64,000 nt of DNA, taken from the NCBI RefSeq assembly GCF_003751605.1, contig NZ_RJVJ01000001.1:1798001-1862000 (forward strand), in the 5' to 3' direction. How positions within the stretch are numbered: position 1 is the stretch's first letter; each line of letters opens with the position of its first letter. The DNA is from Kitasatospora cineracea (GTDB taxonomy: Bacteria > Actinomycetota > Actinomycetes > Streptomycetales > Streptomycetaceae). The notes below the pieces were generated by a model. It worked only from the letters and a program-made list of their open reading frames with translations, was not told where the DNA came from and searched no databases. A program made the position numbers and the translations under genes. Shown in pieces: positions 18,514 to 27,788 of this stretch.

Positions 18514-18537
18514 AAGGGCCGCCACCGGGCGGCCCTT
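18514..18537. terminator. Bidirectional terminator
   Basis: Perfect 10-bp stem AAGGGCCGCC / GGCGGCCCTT with ACCG loop, just after the LysR stop and 17 bp before the end of the convergent M24 peptidase gene. A/T ends on both sides let it work in both directions. Confidence 0.8.
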
Positions 18538-18554
18538 CCCCGCCTCCCCGTTGC

Positions 18555-19673
18555 CTAGTTCACGAACGCCAGCTCGTGCGGCGTCCCGTTGAACCGCAGC
18601 CCGCCGTCCTCGGTGACGGTCACGATGTCCTCGATCCGGACGCCGAACCTCCCCGGCAGGTAGATCCCCGGCTCGATCGAGAAGCACATCCCGGGCACCA
18701 GCGGCCGGGTCTCGCCCTCGACCATGTACGGCGGCTCGTGCGTGGTGAGCCCGATGCCGTGGCCGACCCGGTGGATGAAGTACTCGCCGTACCCGCCGTC
18801 GGTGATCACCTTGCGGGCCACCCGGTCGATGTCCTGGCAGGTCACCCCGGGCGCGACGGCGTCGAACGCGGCCTGCTGGGCGCGCCGCACCAGGTCGTGC
18901 ACGGCCAGCACCTCCTCCGGCGGCTCGGTGCCGACGAACACGGTCCGGGTGGTGTCGGAGCCGTAGCCGTCCTTCAGCCCGCCGAAGTCCAGCACCACGG
19001 TGTCGCCCTGCCGGATCAGCCGCTCCCCGGCCTCGTGGTGCGGGTTCGCCCCGTTCGGCCCCGAGCCGACCACGGTGAAGTCGACCTGGCTGTGCCCGTG
19101 CTTGATCAGCAGCGCGGCGAGGTCGGCGGCCACCTGGTTCTCGGTCCGCCCGACGAAGGGCATCCCCAGGATCTCCCCGTACGCCAGGTCCGCCGCCGCC
19201 CCGGCCGCGGCCAGCCGCTCCAGCTCGTCGTGGTCCTTCACCGCCCGCAGCATCGGCAGCACCGCCGTCAGCGCCGCGTACGAGCTGCCCGGCAGCGCCT
19301 GCTGCAGCCCGAGCAGGTGCATCGCCCAGGCGCTGTCGGAGATCCCGTACCGGCCGCCGCCGTCCAGGTTCGGCGCGAGCGCCGCGTACGGGTCGCTGCC
19401 GTCCGTCCAGTCGGCCATCCGGACGGCCTCCGCACCCGGCGCCTGCTCGGCGTCCGGGCGCTCCAACTTCGGTACCAGCAGCACCGGTTCGGCCCCCGCG
19501 GCGATCACCAGGGCGGTCAGCCGCTCGGTCGTCGCGGTGGGCTGGTAGCCCGTCAGGTAGGTCAGGTCGGGGCCGGGGGTGACGACCAGTCCGGCCAGGC
19601 CGGCGTCCGCGGCGGCGGTCGCGGCGCGGGCCATCCGGGCCTGGAAGTCGGCGGTGGTGAACGGCGCGGGCAT
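18555..19673 (-). CDS. M24 family metallopeptidase (Xaa-Pro peptidase type)
   Basis: 372-aa creatinase/aminopeptidase-P fold enzyme. The N-terminal creatinase-like domain runs to about residue 145 (GLAGLVVTPGPDLTYLTGYQ). The pita-bread catalytic domain holds the metal ligands: DFGGLKDGYGSDTTRTVF (two Asp), HRVGHGIGLTTHEPP (His), MCFSIEPGIYLPG (Glu) and VRIEDIVTVT (Glu). All five ligands are therefore present. GAGAGGGAG precedes the ATG. The M20 dipeptidase gene lies just upstream on the same strand (45 bp), so the two form a likely peptide-catabolism operon. Confidence 0.94.
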   Translation of the reverse strand: MPAPFTTADFQARMARAATAAADAGLAGLVVTPGPDLTYLTGYQPTATTERLTALVIAAGAEPVLLVPKLERPDAEQAPGAEAVRMADWTDGSDPYAALAPNLDGGGRYGISDSAWAMHLLGLQQALPGSSYAALTAVLPMLRAVKDHDELERLAAAGAAADLAYGEILGMPFVGRTENQVAADLAALLIKHGHSQVDFTVVGSGPNGANPHHEAGERLIRQGDTVVLDFGGLKDGYGSDTTRTVFVGTEPPEEVLAVHDLVRRAQQAAFDAVAPGVTCQDIDRVARKVITDGGYGEYFIHRVGHGIGLTTHEPPYMVEGETRPLVPGMCFSIEPGIYLPGRFGVRIEDIVTVTEDGGLRFNGTPHELAFVN

Positions 19674-19718
19674 GGGCTCCCTCTCGAATCGGCGGCGGTC
19701 GGCGGCGGTCGACGGCCG

Positions 19719-21077
19719 TCAGCGGTGGTGGGCGGCCGCGTAGTGGCGCAGGAACAGCGCCTCCACGGTGGCCATGTGCTCGATCTCGGACGGGTCCACG
19801 CTCTCGTTGGGCGCGTGGATCAGGCAGCGCGGCTCCTCCACGCCCATCAGGATGATCTCCGACTCCGGGTACTGCGCCGCCAGCACGTTGCACAGCGGGA
19901 TCGACCCGCCCTGCCCGAGGAAGGACAGCGGCTTCCCGTAGACCTCCTGCGCGGCCGCGTCCAGCGCCGCGTACGCCCTGCCGTCGGTGGCGGCCCGGAA
20001 CGGCGAGCCCTTCGACTCCGGCTCCACCGTGACCTGCGCGCCCCACGGCGCCGCGGCCACCAGGTGCGCGGTCAGCGCGTCCTGCGCGGTGCCCGGGTCC
20101 ATGCCGGGCGGCACCCGCAGGCTGACCCGGGCCCGGGCGGTGCCGGGGATCGCCGCCGCCGAACCGACCACCGGCGCGCAGTCGATGCCCAGCACCGTCA
20201 CCGCCGGGCGCGCCCACAGCCGGTCCGCGACCGTCCCCGACCCGGTCAGGCCCACGCCCTCCAGCACGCCCGCGTCCGCCCGGAACTGCTGCTCGTCGTA
20301 CCCGACGCCCTCCCAGGTGCCGTCGTTGTCCAGCCCGTCGATCCGGGTCCCGCCCTCGGCGTCGCGCAGCGAGTCGAGGATCCGCACCAGTGCGGCCAGC
20401 GCGTCCGGGGCGGGGCCGCCGAACATCCCGGAGTGCATGTCCGACGCCAGCGTCCGCACCGTCACCACGACGTTCGCCAGGCCGCGCAGCGAGGTGGTCG
20501 CGGTCGGCACCCCGACCGCCGCGTTGCCGGTGTCGCAGACCAGCAGCACGTCCGCGTGCAGGTCCTCGGGGTGCTGCGGGACGTACGCCTCCAGGCCGCC
20601 GGTGCCCTGCTCCTCCGAGCCCTCGGCGACCAGCTTGATCCCCACCGGCAGGTCGTCGCCGAGCGCCCGCAGCGCGGTGAGGTGCATGACGATGTTGCCC
20701 TTGCAGTCCGCGGCGCCGCGCCCGTACCAGCGCCCGTCCCGCTCGGTCAGCTCGAACGGGGGCGTGGTCCAGGCGGCGTCGTCCAGCGGCGGCTGCACGT
20801 CGTAGTGGCAGTACAGCAGCACGGTCGGCGCGCCGGGCGGCGGCGGGCGGTGCCCGAGGACGGCGTGGCTGCCGTCCGGGGTCTCGGCCAGCCGGACGTC
20901 CCGCAGGCCCGCGCCGGTGAACGCGGCGGCCACCCACTCGGCGGCCTGCCGGCACTTCTCCGGCGGCTGCTGCCGCGGGTCGGCGACCGAGGGGATGGCG
21001 ACCAGCTCGGCCAGGTCCCGCTCGGCCTGCGGCATCAACGCCGCGACACGGGCGGCGAGTTCGGTGTCGGTGCTCAT
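19719..21077 (-). CDS. M20 family dipeptidase
   Basis: 452-aa zinc-dependent dipeptidase. Motifs: YCHYDVQPP (His and Asp), WYGRGAADCKGN (bridging Asp), EGSEEQGTGG (general base Glu and ligand Glu), LLVCDTGN (Asp), and the final His in CLIHAPNESVD. A lid/dimerisation domain spans about residues 190-310. The start ATG 21077 gives MSTDTELAARVAALMPQAER. It is followed by the M24 peptidase, and preceded by a small membrane protein and a permease on the same strand; uptake and hydrolysis of peptides or amino acids would fit, but this is an inference. Confidence 0.94.
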   Translation of the reverse strand: MSTDTELAARVAALMPQAERDLAELVAIPSVADPRQQPPEKCRQAAEWVAAAFTGAGLRDVRLAETPDGSHAVLGHRPPPPGAPTVLLYCHYDVQPPLDDAAWTTPPFELTERDGRWYGRGAADCKGNIVMHLTALRALGDDLPVGIKLVAEGSEEQGTGGLEAYVPQHPEDLHADVLLVCDTGNAAVGVPTATTSLRGLANVVVTVRTLASDMHSGMFGGPAPDALAALVRILDSLRDAEGGTRIDGLDNDGTWEGVGYDEQQFRADAGVLEGVGLTGSGTVADRLWARPAVTVLGIDCAPVVGSAAAIPGTARARVSLRVPPGMDPGTAQDALTAHLVAAAPWGAQVTVEPESKGSPFRAATDGRAYAALDAAAQEVYGKPLSFLGQGGSIPLCNVLAAQYPESEIILMGVEEPRCLIHAPNESVDPSEIEHMATVEALFLRHYAAAHHR

Positions 21078-21109
21078 GGGCGCTCCTCGGCGGTGATCAT
21101 CGTTCCCCC

Positions 21110-21544
21110 TCAACTCCTGACCGTGTCATCGGTCTTGATGTCCTTGATCCTGTCCTGGTAGTCGTCCAGCTGGTCGGGGCAGTAGACGCTGAGCACCAGC
21201 GCCTCCGCCTGCACCGTCCGGGCGGCGACGATGACCGGCCGCTGCCCGGGCCCGGCGGCCCCGTTCGACATCTGCACCCGCTGCAGCCCGGTCCTCAGCG
21301 CGCTCGCCGGGTCCGCGCACACCGGCCCGCCGTCCGTCCCCAGCGTCCGGGCCACCTGGCCCCGGTCCGGCGCCGGGTAGCCGTCCGCCTGGAGCTTGGA
21401 GATCAGCTCGTCCGCCTTCCGGTACGACTCGTTGGTGGCGTGCTGCTGGGTGAACGTCAGCAGGCCGACCACCACCATGGCGACCAGCACCACGATCGCC
21501 CCGACGTAGATCCACCTGTGCTCGGAGGCCATCCGGGTGCTCAT
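21110..21544 (-). CDS. Single-pass membrane protein of unknown function
   Basis: 144-aa protein with one N-terminal TM helix (WIYVGAIVVLVAMVVVGLLT) and an outer domain containing two cysteines (PVCADP, VYCPDQ) that could form a disulfide. No family recognised. The start could be ATG 21544 or the second ATG 21532. It lies between the permease and the M20 dipeptidase on the same strand, so probably in the same transcript; a role linked to the transporter is only a guess. Confidence 0.75.
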   Translation of the reverse strand: MSTRMASEHRWIYVGAIVVLVAMVVVGLLTFTQQHATNESYRKADELISKLQADGYPAPDRGQVARTLGTDGGPVCADPASALRTGLQRVQMSNGAAGPGQRPVIVAARTVQAEALVLSVYCPDQLDDYQDRIKDIKTDDTVRS

Positions 21545-21559
21545 GCGCAGCCCCTGGTG

Positions 21560-21605
21560 GCCCGCTCGCTCCTGCTGGTCCGCTCGCTCCTGCTGGTCCG
21601 CTCGC
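21560..21605. repeat. 18-bp tandem repeat between permease and membrane protein
   Basis: Two perfect copies plus a partial copy of an 18-bp unit (GCTCGCTCCTGCTGGTCC) in the 61-bp gap after the permease stop codon. Read on the minus strand it carries repeated GCAGGAG purine blocks that could act as extra SD-like sites for the downstream gene. Confidence 0.75.
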
Positions 21606-23087
21606 TCACGCCGCCTCCTCCTCGATGGCCGCGGCCGCCGCGGGGTCGCGCCACTCGGGCTTGCTGGCCTTCAGGAAACCGAACGGGATGACCACGCCGA
21701 GCAGCAGCAGACCGCCGCCGACGATCCCGATGTACGCCCAGATGCTGCCGTTGCCGAACTGCGAGGACGGCACGAACCCGATCACCATCGCCGCCGCCGA
21801 CGCCAGCAGGCCCACCACGCACAGCACCCCCAGCGCCGGGGCGCGGTAGCCGCGCGGGTGGTCCGGCTGGAGCTTCCGCAGCCGCATCGCGGCCACGAAC
21901 ATCAGCAGGTAGACGATCAGGTACACCTGCGTGGTGATCACCGAGAAGATCCAGTACACGCTGGAGACGTTCGGGATCAGCGCGTACATCAGCGCGATCG
22001 CCGTGGTCACCACGCCCTGCGCGACCAGGATGTTCTGCTGCACCCCGTGGCTGTTCAGCTTCTGCAGCGACGGCGGCAGGTAGCCCTCCTGCCGGGAGAT
22101 CATCAGCAGGCCCTTCGACGGGCCTGCCAGCCAGGTCAGCATGCCGCCCAGCGAGGCCGCGACCAGGCCCACCGCGATCAGCGGCGTCAGCCACCCGATG
22201 TGGAAGTACTGGAAGAACGCGTCGAACGCCTGCATCACGCCCGCCGTCAGCGACAGCTGGTCGGCCGGCACCACCCAGCTGATCGCCAGCGCCGGCAGGA
22301 TGAAGATCAGCAGCACCATGCCGACCGCCAGGAACATCGACCGCGGGAACTCCTTGCCCGGGTTCTTCAGCGAGGAGACGTGCACCGCGTTCATCTCCAT
22401 GCCCGAGTAGCTCAGGAAGTTGTTGACGATCAGCACCAGGCTCGCCAGGCCCGTCCAGGCCGGCAGCAGGTGGTCCGCCGTCATCGGCGCCGCCGAGTCG
22501 TTGCCCTGCCCCAGGAACACGAAGCCCAGCACCACCAGCAGCGCGCCCGGGATCAGCGTCCCGATGATCAGCCCCCAGGACGCCAGGCCCGCCACCGCGT
22601 TCGTCCCGCGCGCGGACACCCACACGCCGGTCCAGTACAGCACCATGATCACGATCGCCGTGTACAGCCCGTTGCTGGCCAGCCTCGGATCCACCACGTA
22701 CGCGATCGTGCTCGCCACGTACGCCAGCAGACTCGGGTAGTAGAAGATCGTCATGGCGAACTGGCACCACACCGCCAGGAACCCCAACGGCTTCGACAGC
22801 CCCTGGGCCACCCAGTTGTACACGCCGCCTTCCCACCCCGACGCCAGCTCCGCCGAGACCAGCGCCGTCGGCAGCAGGAACACGATCGCCGGCACCACGT
22901 ACAGGAACACGCACGCCAGCCCGTACACCGCCATCGTCGGCGACGACCGCAGACTGGCCACCGAACTGGTCGTCATCAGCGCCAGCGTCACCCAGGTCAT
23001 CCTGGGCGCCGCCACCGCCTTCACCTTCCCCGCCGCCACCGCCGCCGCCGACGACCCCTCCGGACTCGGCACCTCCGCCGTGCTCAT
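21606..23087 (-). CDS. APC superfamily amino-acid permease
   Basis: 493-aa polytopic inner-membrane transporter with about 12 TM helices. The start ATG 23087 follows GGGAGGTGG at 8 nt; the frame stays open upstream through the tRNA-Pro gene but that extension is spurious. Conserved APC features include the first TM segment (MTWVTLALMTTSSVASLRSS), VFLLPTALVSAELASGWEGG and the TM6 region NNFLSYSGMEMNAVHVSSLK. The sequence resembles the glutamate/GABA antiporter branch (GadC/YjeM-like), but the substrate cannot be fixed. The C-terminus is short and acidic. Confidence 0.92.
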   Translation of the reverse strand: MSTAEVPSPEGSSAAAVAAGKVKAVAAPRMTWVTLALMTTSSVASLRSSPTMAVYGLACVFLYVVPAIVFLLPTALVSAELASGWEGGVYNWVAQGLSKPLGFLAVWCQFAMTIFYYPSLLAYVASTIAYVVDPRLASNGLYTAIVIMVLYWTGVWVSARGTNAVAGLASWGLIIGTLIPGALLVVLGFVFLGQGNDSAAPMTADHLLPAWTGLASLVLIVNNFLSYSGMEMNAVHVSSLKNPGKEFPRSMFLAVGMVLLIFILPALAISWVVPADQLSLTAGVMQAFDAFFQYFHIGWLTPLIAVGLVAASLGGMLTWLAGPSKGLLMISRQEGYLPPSLQKLNSHGVQQNILVAQGVVTTAIALMYALIPNVSSVYWIFSVITTQVYLIVYLLMFVAAMRLRKLQPDHPRGYRAPALGVLCVVGLLASAAAMVIGFVPSSQFGNGSIWAYIGIVGGGLLLLGVVIPFGFLKASKPEWRDPAAAAAIEEEAA

Positions 23088-23261
23088 CCACCACCACCTC
23101 CCGACAGCCCCGCCCACCGGAGCCCACCCCCCACCCTCAGCCCCCCACCCCCACCCCGCATCCGATAACCCGTCACCCCCGTCCCGCCCCTCACCGGAAC
23201 AGCCCAACGCCCCACCTGACGCCCCCTCACCCGCGTCCGCCCCCCTCCCGGACGGCCGACG

Positions 23262-23308
23262 AAAAACAGCTGGGGCCGGTGACTCTTGCGAGTCACCGGC
23301 CCCAGCTG
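23262..23308 (-). terminator. Strong rho-independent terminator of tRNA-Pro
   Basis: Perfect 19-bp stem (23267-23285 paired with 23290-23308), TTGC loop, followed on the minus strand by five T (23262-23266). It lies directly downstream of the tRNA and is one of the most canonical terminators in the window. Confidence 0.92.
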
Positions 23309-23319
23309 GTGTTACGAAG

Positions 23320-23393
<74 letters not shown>

Positions 23394-23481
23394 GTCCTGC
23401 GTTGTTGCCTTCCGTGTCCGGCGCAACGAGTAGAACTCTACAGGAGGTGGGGCCAGAGACGAAATCCGGTTTCGGGGCTGG

Positions 23482-24426
23482 TCAGCGCGGGGTGGGGGTG
23501 AGGGTGAGGAGGGTGGCTTCGGGGGGGCAGGCGAAGCGGACGGGGGTGTAGCGGTTGGTGCCGCAGCCGGCGGAGACGTGGAGGTGGGAGCGGTGGCCGG
23601 CGGCGGTGTGGGTGGAGAGGCCCTTGACGCGGTCGGCGTCGAGGTCGCAGTTGGTGACGAGGGCGCCGTAGAAGGGGATGCAGAGCTGGCCGCCGTGGGT
23701 GTGGCCGGCCAGGATCAGGGGGTAGCCGTCGGCGGTGAAGGCGTCGAGGGTGCGGAGGTAGGGGGCGTGGACGACGGCGAGGGAGAGGTCGGCGTCGGGG
23801 GAGGGGCCGCCGGCGACGGCGGCGTAGCGGTCGTGGCGGATGTGCGGGTCGTCGAGGCCGGTGAACTCGATGTCGAGGCCGGCGACGGCGAGGCGGCCGC
23901 GGGCGTTGTTGAGGTCGAGCCAGCCGGCCTGGTCGAAGCCGTCGCGGAGTTTCTGCCAGGGGTTGTGGACGGCGCCGGTGATGCCGCGGCGGCCGGTGCC
24001 GTCGGGGTTGTTGAGGCCGTGGACGCCGCTGCGGAGGGCCTTGAGGTAGCGGGTGGGGCTCTTGCGGGCGGGGCCGTAGTAGTCGTTGGAGCCGAAGACG
24101 TAGACGCCGGGGAAGTCCATCAGCGGTCCGAGGGCGTCCAGGACGGCGGGGACCGCGAGCGGGTCGGAGAGGTTGTCGCCGGTGTTGACGACCAGGTCGG
24201 GGCGGAGGCCGGCGAGGCTCTTCAGCCAGCGCTGCTTCTTGGCCTGGCCGTTGACCATGTGGATGTCGGAGACCTGGAGGATCCGGACCGGTCGGGCGCC
24301 GGCGGGCAGGATCGGGACCTCGACGCGGCGCAGGCGGAACGAGCGGACCTCGTACCCGGCGGCGTAGACGAGACAGGCGGCGCCGGTGGCGGCGACACCG
24401 AGCGGGACGGAGTACAGCGGTCGCAT
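23482..24426 (-). CDS. Metallophosphoesterase
   Basis: 314-aa calcineurin-like phosphoesterase with an N-terminal hydrophobic anchor (VPLGVAATGAACLVYAAGYE). Motifs in order: ILQVSDIHM (D-x-H), NTGDNLSD (GDN), GSNDYYG in place of the usual GNHD, a further His in VVHAPYL and the terminal GHTHGGQL. The dinuclear metal site is thus nearly complete. Substrates of this group (YkuE-like, lipid or nucleotide phosphoesters) are uncertain. The gene is divergent from yqeY (131 bp apart) and its 3' end faces tRNA-Pro. Confidence 0.92.
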   Translation of the reverse strand: MRPLYSVPLGVAATGAACLVYAAGYEVRSFRLRRVEVPILPAGARPVRILQVSDIHMVNGQAKKQRWLKSLAGLRPDLVVNTGDNLSDPLAVPAVLDALGPLMDFPGVYVFGSNDYYGPARKSPTRYLKALRSGVHGLNNPDGTGRRGITGAVHNPWQKLRDGFDQAGWLDLNNARGRLAVAGLDIEFTGLDDPHIRHDRYAAVAGGPSPDADLSLAVVHAPYLRTLDAFTADGYPLILAGHTHGGQLCIPFYGALVTNCDLDADRVKGLSTHTAAGHRSHLHVSAGCGTNRYTPVRFACPPEATLLTLTPTPR

Positions 24427-24557
24427 CGGTCCATGGTCGCAGACGGGTCGAACGGGCCGACGGCGGCCCGGGGTCGGGAGGCGCTGACGGGGCGTCAGGG
24501 GCGGGGCGGGAGGTAAAGGAGCGGCGTCGGGGCGGGGCAGGTGCCAGAATCGGCGGC

Positions 24558-25013
24558 ATGACGACGCTCAAGGAGCAGCTGCAGGAGGACCTCACGGCTG
24601 CGATCAAGGCACGGGACGAGCTGCGCTCGTCCACCCTCCGGCTGACGCTGTCCGCGGTCACCAGCGCGGAGGTGGCGGGCAAGCAGAAGAAGGAGCTGTC
24701 CGACGCCGAGGTGCTGCAGGTGATCGGCAAGGAGGCGAAGAAGCGCCGGGAGGCCGCGGACGCGTTCGAGGGCGCGGGCCGGGCCGACCAGGCCGCCCGG
24801 GAGCGCTCCGAGGGCGAGGTGCTGGACGCCTACCTGCCGAAGCAGCTGACGGACGAGGAGCTGGCCGCGGTGGTGGCCGCCGCGGTGGCGGAGTCCGGGG
24901 CGAGCGGGCCGCAGGGCATGGGCGCGGTGATGAAGCTGGTGCGTCCGCAGGTGGAGGGCAAGGCGGACGGCGGCCGGGTGGCCGCCGCGGTGAAGGCCGC
25001 GCTGGCCGGCTGA
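24558..25013 (+). CDS. GatB/YqeY domain-containing protein
   Basis: 151-aa protein with the YqeY fold, related to the tRNA-interacting tail domain of GatB (Asp/Glu-tRNA amidotransferase). It shows LKEQLQEDLTAAIKARDELR, STLRLTLSAVTSAEV, an EAKKRREAADAFEGAGR helix and a C-terminal GPQGMGAVMKLVRPQVEGKA segment. -10 CAGAAT (24545-24550) lies 7 nt before the ATG, so the mRNA is probably leaderless. Function beyond the domain is unknown. The same gene stands next to the metallophosphoesterase in other Streptomyces as I recall. Confidence 0.93.
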   Translation: MTTLKEQLQEDLTAAIKARDELRSSTLRLTLSAVTSAEVAGKQKKELSDAEVLQVIGKEAKKRREAADAFEGAGRADQAARERSEGEVLDAYLPKQLTDEELAAVVAAAVAESGASGPQGMGAVMKLVRPQVEGKADGGRVAAAVKAALAG

Positions 25014-25088
25014 GGACCGACGCGGGGCCGACAGGGGCCGACAGGGACCGGCACCGAGCCGACAGGAACCGGCCGGGAGCGGCCGGAA

Positions 25089-25135
25089 CGCGGAACCGCC
25101 CGCAGGGAGAACATCTCCCTGCGGGCGGTTCCGCG
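25089..25135. terminator. Long bidirectional terminator
   Basis: Perfect 22-bp inverted repeat (25089-25110 with 25114-25135) with a 3-nt ACA loop between the convergent yqeY-like and PBP genes. It begins CGCGGAACCGCC and has no mismatches. Confidence 0.9.
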
Positions 25136-25146
25136 TGTTCGACCGG

Positions 25147-27387
25147 TCAGTGGCGGCCGGGCTTGCCGGTGTTGCCGCCGATGACGTTCGGCGGGAGGGT
25201 GAAGCCCCCGTTGACGGCGCCGCCGGTGTTCCCGCCGGTGGGCCAGCCGTTGCCGCCGCCCTGGGCGTTGTCGCCGGAGGGGGCGGAGGGGCTGTCGCCG
25301 GGGTCGGGGGTGGCCGGGGGCTGGGTGGGCTGCGGGATGTCGACCTTCTGGAAGCTGGCCGCCGGGCTGCCGTCCAGGGCGTCGTTCATGGCCTTCTGCC
25401 AGATCGGGCCGGGGCCGTCGGAGCCGTAGACCGCGCTGAAGGGCTTGCCGCCGATGCGGATGTTGCGCATCGAGACGTTGCCGCCGACGCCGCCGAGCCA
25501 GACCGAGGTGGACAGGTTCGGGGTGTAGCCGGTGAACCAGGCCGCGTAGCGGTTGTCGGTGGTGCCGGTCTTGCCGGCGATCTGGCGGCCGTCGTCGAGG
25601 CCGAGGGCGGAGCCGGTGCCCTTCTCGGTCACGCCGAGCAGCAGGGTGTTGATGCCGTCCGCGGTGGTCTGGGACATCGCCTGGTTGCAGTTGGCGCCCG
25701 GGACGTGGATCTCCTTGCCGTCGCCGCCGGTGACCGAGGTGATGGCGATCGGCGAGCAGTAGAGGCCGCGGGCCGCGAACGCCGCGTAGGCGGTGGCCAT
25801 CTGCAGCGGGCTGACCTCCTGGGTGCCCAGGGTCATCGAGGCGACCTGCTGGATCTTGGTGCCGTTGGCCAGGGTGCCGAGGCCGAGCTTGTCGGTCATC
25901 TGCTTCACCGGGCAGAGGCCCATCTGCTGCTCGAGCTGGATGAAGTAGGTGTTGACCGACTTCTGCATGGCGATCTGGAGGCTGTAGGGGCCGTGCTCGC
26001 TGCTGGACTCGTTGGTCAGCGTCTGCGGGTCGTGGGTGGTGCCCTCGCAGGTGGTCATCTTGGGGTACTCCATGCTGTAGGGCGAGGGGTACTCCTGGGT
26101 GATCGGGATGCCGGACTCCAGGGCGGCCGCGGCCACGATCGGCTTGAAGGTCGAGCCGGGGGAGAAGCCGTTGCCGCCGCCCATCGACGCGCCGACGTTG
26201 AGGTTCAGCACGGTCTGGTTCTTCGAGGTGTCCAGGCCGTACGGGCGGGTCTGGGCCATGGCGAGGATCTTGCCGGTGCCGGGCTCGATCATGGTGCCGG
26301 CGGCGGACACCGGGTCGGTCACGTAGACCTTCTTGGTGACCGCGTTGTACATGGCGCCCTGCTTGTCCGGGTCGATGGTCGTGTTGATCTTCAACCCGCC
26401 CTGGGACCACAGCTTCTGACGGTCCGCCGCGGTCGCGCCGAACGCCGGGTCCTGCTTGATCACGTGGCGCACGTAGTCGCAGAAGAAGCCCATGCCCTTG
26501 TCCGCGGTGATGCAGCCGTTCTGCGGCTCGGAGTACTTGATGCCGAGCGGCGCGGCCAGCGCGTCCTTGGCCTGCTCGGGGGTGATGTGCTTGTACTCGA
26601 GCAGCTTGTTGATCACCGTGTTGCGGCGGGTCTGCGCGGCCTGCGGGTGGGCGATCGGGTCGTACGCCGTGGGGTTCTGCACCAGGCCGGCCAGCATCGC
26701 GGCCTCGGGGACGGTGAGGTCCTTGGCGCTCTTGCTGAAGTACCGGTTGGCGGCGGCCTCGACGCCGTACGCCTGGTGGCCGTAGAACGTGATGTTCAGG
26801 TAGTTGGTGAGGATCTGGTCCTTGCTCAGGTCCTCTTCCAGCTTGATGGCGTACTTGAGCTCCTGGATCTTGCGGCCCAGGCTCTTCTTGGTGGCCTCGA
26901 GGAAGGCGGCCTGGTCGTCGCCGGCCTGCTCGACGAAGACGTTCTTCACGTACTGCTGGGTGAGCGTGGAGGCGCCCTGCGCGGTGGTGCCGGACTCGGC
27001 GTTCTTGGTGACGGCGCGGAGCACGCCCTTGAGGTCGATGGCGCCGTGCTCGTAGAAGCGGGCGTCCTCGATGTCGACCTGGGCCTGGCGCATCACCGGG
27101 GCCATCTGCTCGGCGGTGAGGATGGTGCGGTCGCGGTCGTACACCTTGGCGATCAGGCCGCCCTTGGCGTCGTAGATCATCGACACCTGGGAGAGCGGGG
27201 GCTGCTTGAAGTCGTCCGGGATGTTGTCGAACGACTCGGCGGTGTCCTTGGCGGTCAGGCCGAACGCGCCGACGGCGGGCAGGGCCATGCCGGCGACCAG
27301 GACGCCGGCCAGGATCGAGCCGCCGAGGAACTTGACGCCGTGCCCTGCCTTGTCCAAGAGGGAGCCGGTGGATCGCGTAGGTGCCAT
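25147..27387 (-). CDS. Bifunctional penicillin-binding protein (class A PBP)
   Basis: 746-aa membrane peptidoglycan synthase. The ATG at 27387 gives MAPTRSTGSLLDKAGHGVKF, then a TM helix (ILAGVLVAGMALPAVGAFGL). The GT51 glycosyltransferase domain has IEDARFYEHGAIDLKGVLRA and TLTQQYVKN. The transpeptidase has SxxK in GFSPGSTFKP, SVN and AGKTGTT. The tail is Pro/Gly/Asn-rich. Other in-frame starts upstream run into the wblA control region and look unused. Divergent from wblA, a pairing I remember from S. coelicolor (SCO3580/SCO3579). Confidence 0.95.
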   Translation of the reverse strand: MAPTRSTGSLLDKAGHGVKFLGGSILAGVLVAGMALPAVGAFGLTAKDTAESFDNIPDDFKQPPLSQVSMIYDAKGGLIAKVYDRDRTILTAEQMAPVMRQAQVDIEDARFYEHGAIDLKGVLRAVTKNAESGTTAQGASTLTQQYVKNVFVEQAGDDQAAFLEATKKSLGRKIQELKYAIKLEEDLSKDQILTNYLNITFYGHQAYGVEAAANRYFSKSAKDLTVPEAAMLAGLVQNPTAYDPIAHPQAAQTRRNTVINKLLEYKHITPEQAKDALAAPLGIKYSEPQNGCITADKGMGFFCDYVRHVIKQDPAFGATAADRQKLWSQGGLKINTTIDPDKQGAMYNAVTKKVYVTDPVSAAGTMIEPGTGKILAMAQTRPYGLDTSKNQTVLNLNVGASMGGGNGFSPGSTFKPIVAAAALESGIPITQEYPSPYSMEYPKMTTCEGTTHDPQTLTNESSSEHGPYSLQIAMQKSVNTYFIQLEQQMGLCPVKQMTDKLGLGTLANGTKIQQVASMTLGTQEVSPLQMATAYAAFAARGLYCSPIAITSVTGGDGKEIHVPGANCNQAMSQTTADGINTLLLGVTEKGTGSALGLDDGRQIAGKTGTTDNRYAAWFTGYTPNLSTSVWLGGVGGNVSMRNIRIGGKPFSAVYGSDGPGPIWQKAMNDALDGSPAASFQKVDIPQPTQPPATPDPGDSPSAPSGDNAQGGGNGWPTGGNTGGAVNGGFTLPPNVIGGNTGKPGRH

Positions 27388-27788
27388 GGGGAGAACCCTA
27401 CGTCTCGGAATCCCGTACAAGGGGGCAGGTGTTCGCCTACGCTTGTCACAGAACTGCGACAGCTTCGCTCTGTTCATCGTCATCACTCTTGTGAGTGATG
27501 AGCTTTGTCCGATTCGCGGGATTATGTCCGTGATCCGGGCGGGTGTGCAGCGGGCCGCCGTCGCGCACCGTGACGAAAAGGCCCCTTTCCACCCCCGGCA
27601 AGGCCCCCGACCTGCAATCACTCCAACGAGTGAGCTACTGGACACCCATAGTCCGATCGGGTCATTCGAGATTGGGCACACAGGGGCTGTTGCGCTGTGC
27701 CGTTCTTCCGTAACGTCCTCAACTGGCAACGGTGAATATGCCGTTGCCGCCGTGGGGGAGCCCCGAATCGGGAGAGGACGGCGCCGGG
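27388..27788. other. 401-bp intergenic control region between PBP and wblA
   Basis: No gene is visible. It is AT-richer than the rest of the window, contains a palindrome at 27480-27501 and probably both promoters. Long upstream regions are usual for wblA, a developmentally controlled gene. Confidence 0.6.
27480..27501. promoter_or_regulatory. Palindrome in the PBP/wblA control region
   Basis: Perfect 9-bp inverted repeat TCATCACTC / GAGTGATGA with a TTGT centre. It lies about 90 bp from the PBP start and 290 bp from wblA; a plausible regulator site, protein unknown. Confidence 0.5.
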
